Positions 6,405 through 6,570 of a stretch of DNA of 6,570 nt are shown one piece after another; position 1 is the first letter of the stretch, and every line of letters starts with the position of its first letter. The notes beneath the pieces are model-generated. The model was not told the DNA's origin. It saw only the letters and a list, made by a program, of their open reading frames with translations, and did not search any database. The translations under genes were made by a program, and so were the position numbers. The DNA is taken from NCBI GenBank assembly GCA_030628905.1, contig DAOVQB010000231.1:1-6570 (forward strand), read 5' to 3'. The DNA comes from DAOVQB01 sp023128935 (GTDB lineage: Bacteria; Eisenbacteria; RBG-16-71-46; CAIMUX01; WJJG01).

Positions 6405-6570
6405 TTACTGCTCATCGCACGGGAGCCCCTCAAGGCGGACTTCTCCCGTGTCGATATGCGCCAGGATGAAGCGGCGTACCTCCTCGGGCGCCGGTACATC
6501 CTGAGAAAATCTGGCGTCTGCGAATTGCAGCCGAATGGATCTGTAGGAATCCAGCCAATGCCTGCGCCGG
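6405..6570 (-). CDS. C-terminal end of an unidentified protein (5' part beyond window)
   Basis: An open frame enters from the right edge and ends at TAA 6405-6407 after 54 full codons. The visible peptide begins RRRHWLDSYRSIRLQFADAR and continues with a helix-like stretch (APEEVRRFILAHIDTG) and the end EVRLEGLPCDEQ. It reads as a soluble globular C-terminus with no membrane segment. The 17-nt spacing to the next gene, with that gene's Shine-Dalgarno inside the gap, suggests one transcript. I do not recognise the family. As the gene immediately upstream of the GlmL group it could belong to the same B12-mutase system, but nothing in these residues shows it. Confidence 0.65.
   Translation of the reverse strand, partial: RRRHWLDSYRSIRLQFADARFSQDVPAPEEVRRFILAHIDTGEVRLEGLPCDEQ

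Overview
The window (about 60% G+C by eye) is occupied almost entirely by minus-strand genes. No rRNA, tRNA, CRISPR array, IS element or phage gene is visible. The GC content, several GTG starts, a lipoprotein signal peptide and a long secreted array of bacterial Ig-like domains with DxDxDG loops suggest a Gram-negative-type bacterium. My guess is a member or relative of the FCB/Gemmatimonadota-type candidate phyla. That placement rests on general style only and is weak.

Read in the direction of transcription (right to left), the layout is as follows. (1) 6570-4072-2817 is a compact co-directional gene set. It holds the last 54 codons of an unidentified protein, a 122-aa protein with a hydrophobic core and a charged tail, a GlmL/MutL-family ASKHA ATPase (the coenzyme-B12 aminomutase accessory family, not DNA mismatch-repair MutL), and a 377-aa protein with duplicated barrel-sandwich-like segments and a C-terminal KOW/SH3-like segment. 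A perfect 18-nt palindrome lies between the last two genes. (2) 2816-2628 is a 3' region containing a perfect 15-bp stem-loop that probably ends this unit, plus a direct-repeat copy of one stem arm. (3) 2627-2372 has no credible gene and is the leader/promoter region of the next gene, with one imperfect hairpin. (4) 2371-2132 is a small cold-shock-domain protein with unusual RNP motifs. (5) 2010-1 is a lipoprotein with at least six Ig-like domains, cut off by the left edge. It has a GTG start with a perfect Shine-Dalgarno.

The most interesting unit is (1). GlmL is known from the glutamate mutase operon of Clostridium and is thought to act as a chaperone or reactivase for the B12 enzyme. Here it is a longer form accompanied by two proteins of no assigned function. 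I infer an accessory module that assembles, loads or repairs a B12-dependent carbon-skeleton mutase or aminomutase, with the catalytic subunits probably just beyond the right edge. No catalytic subunit is visible in the window, so this rests on one recognised family plus gene order.
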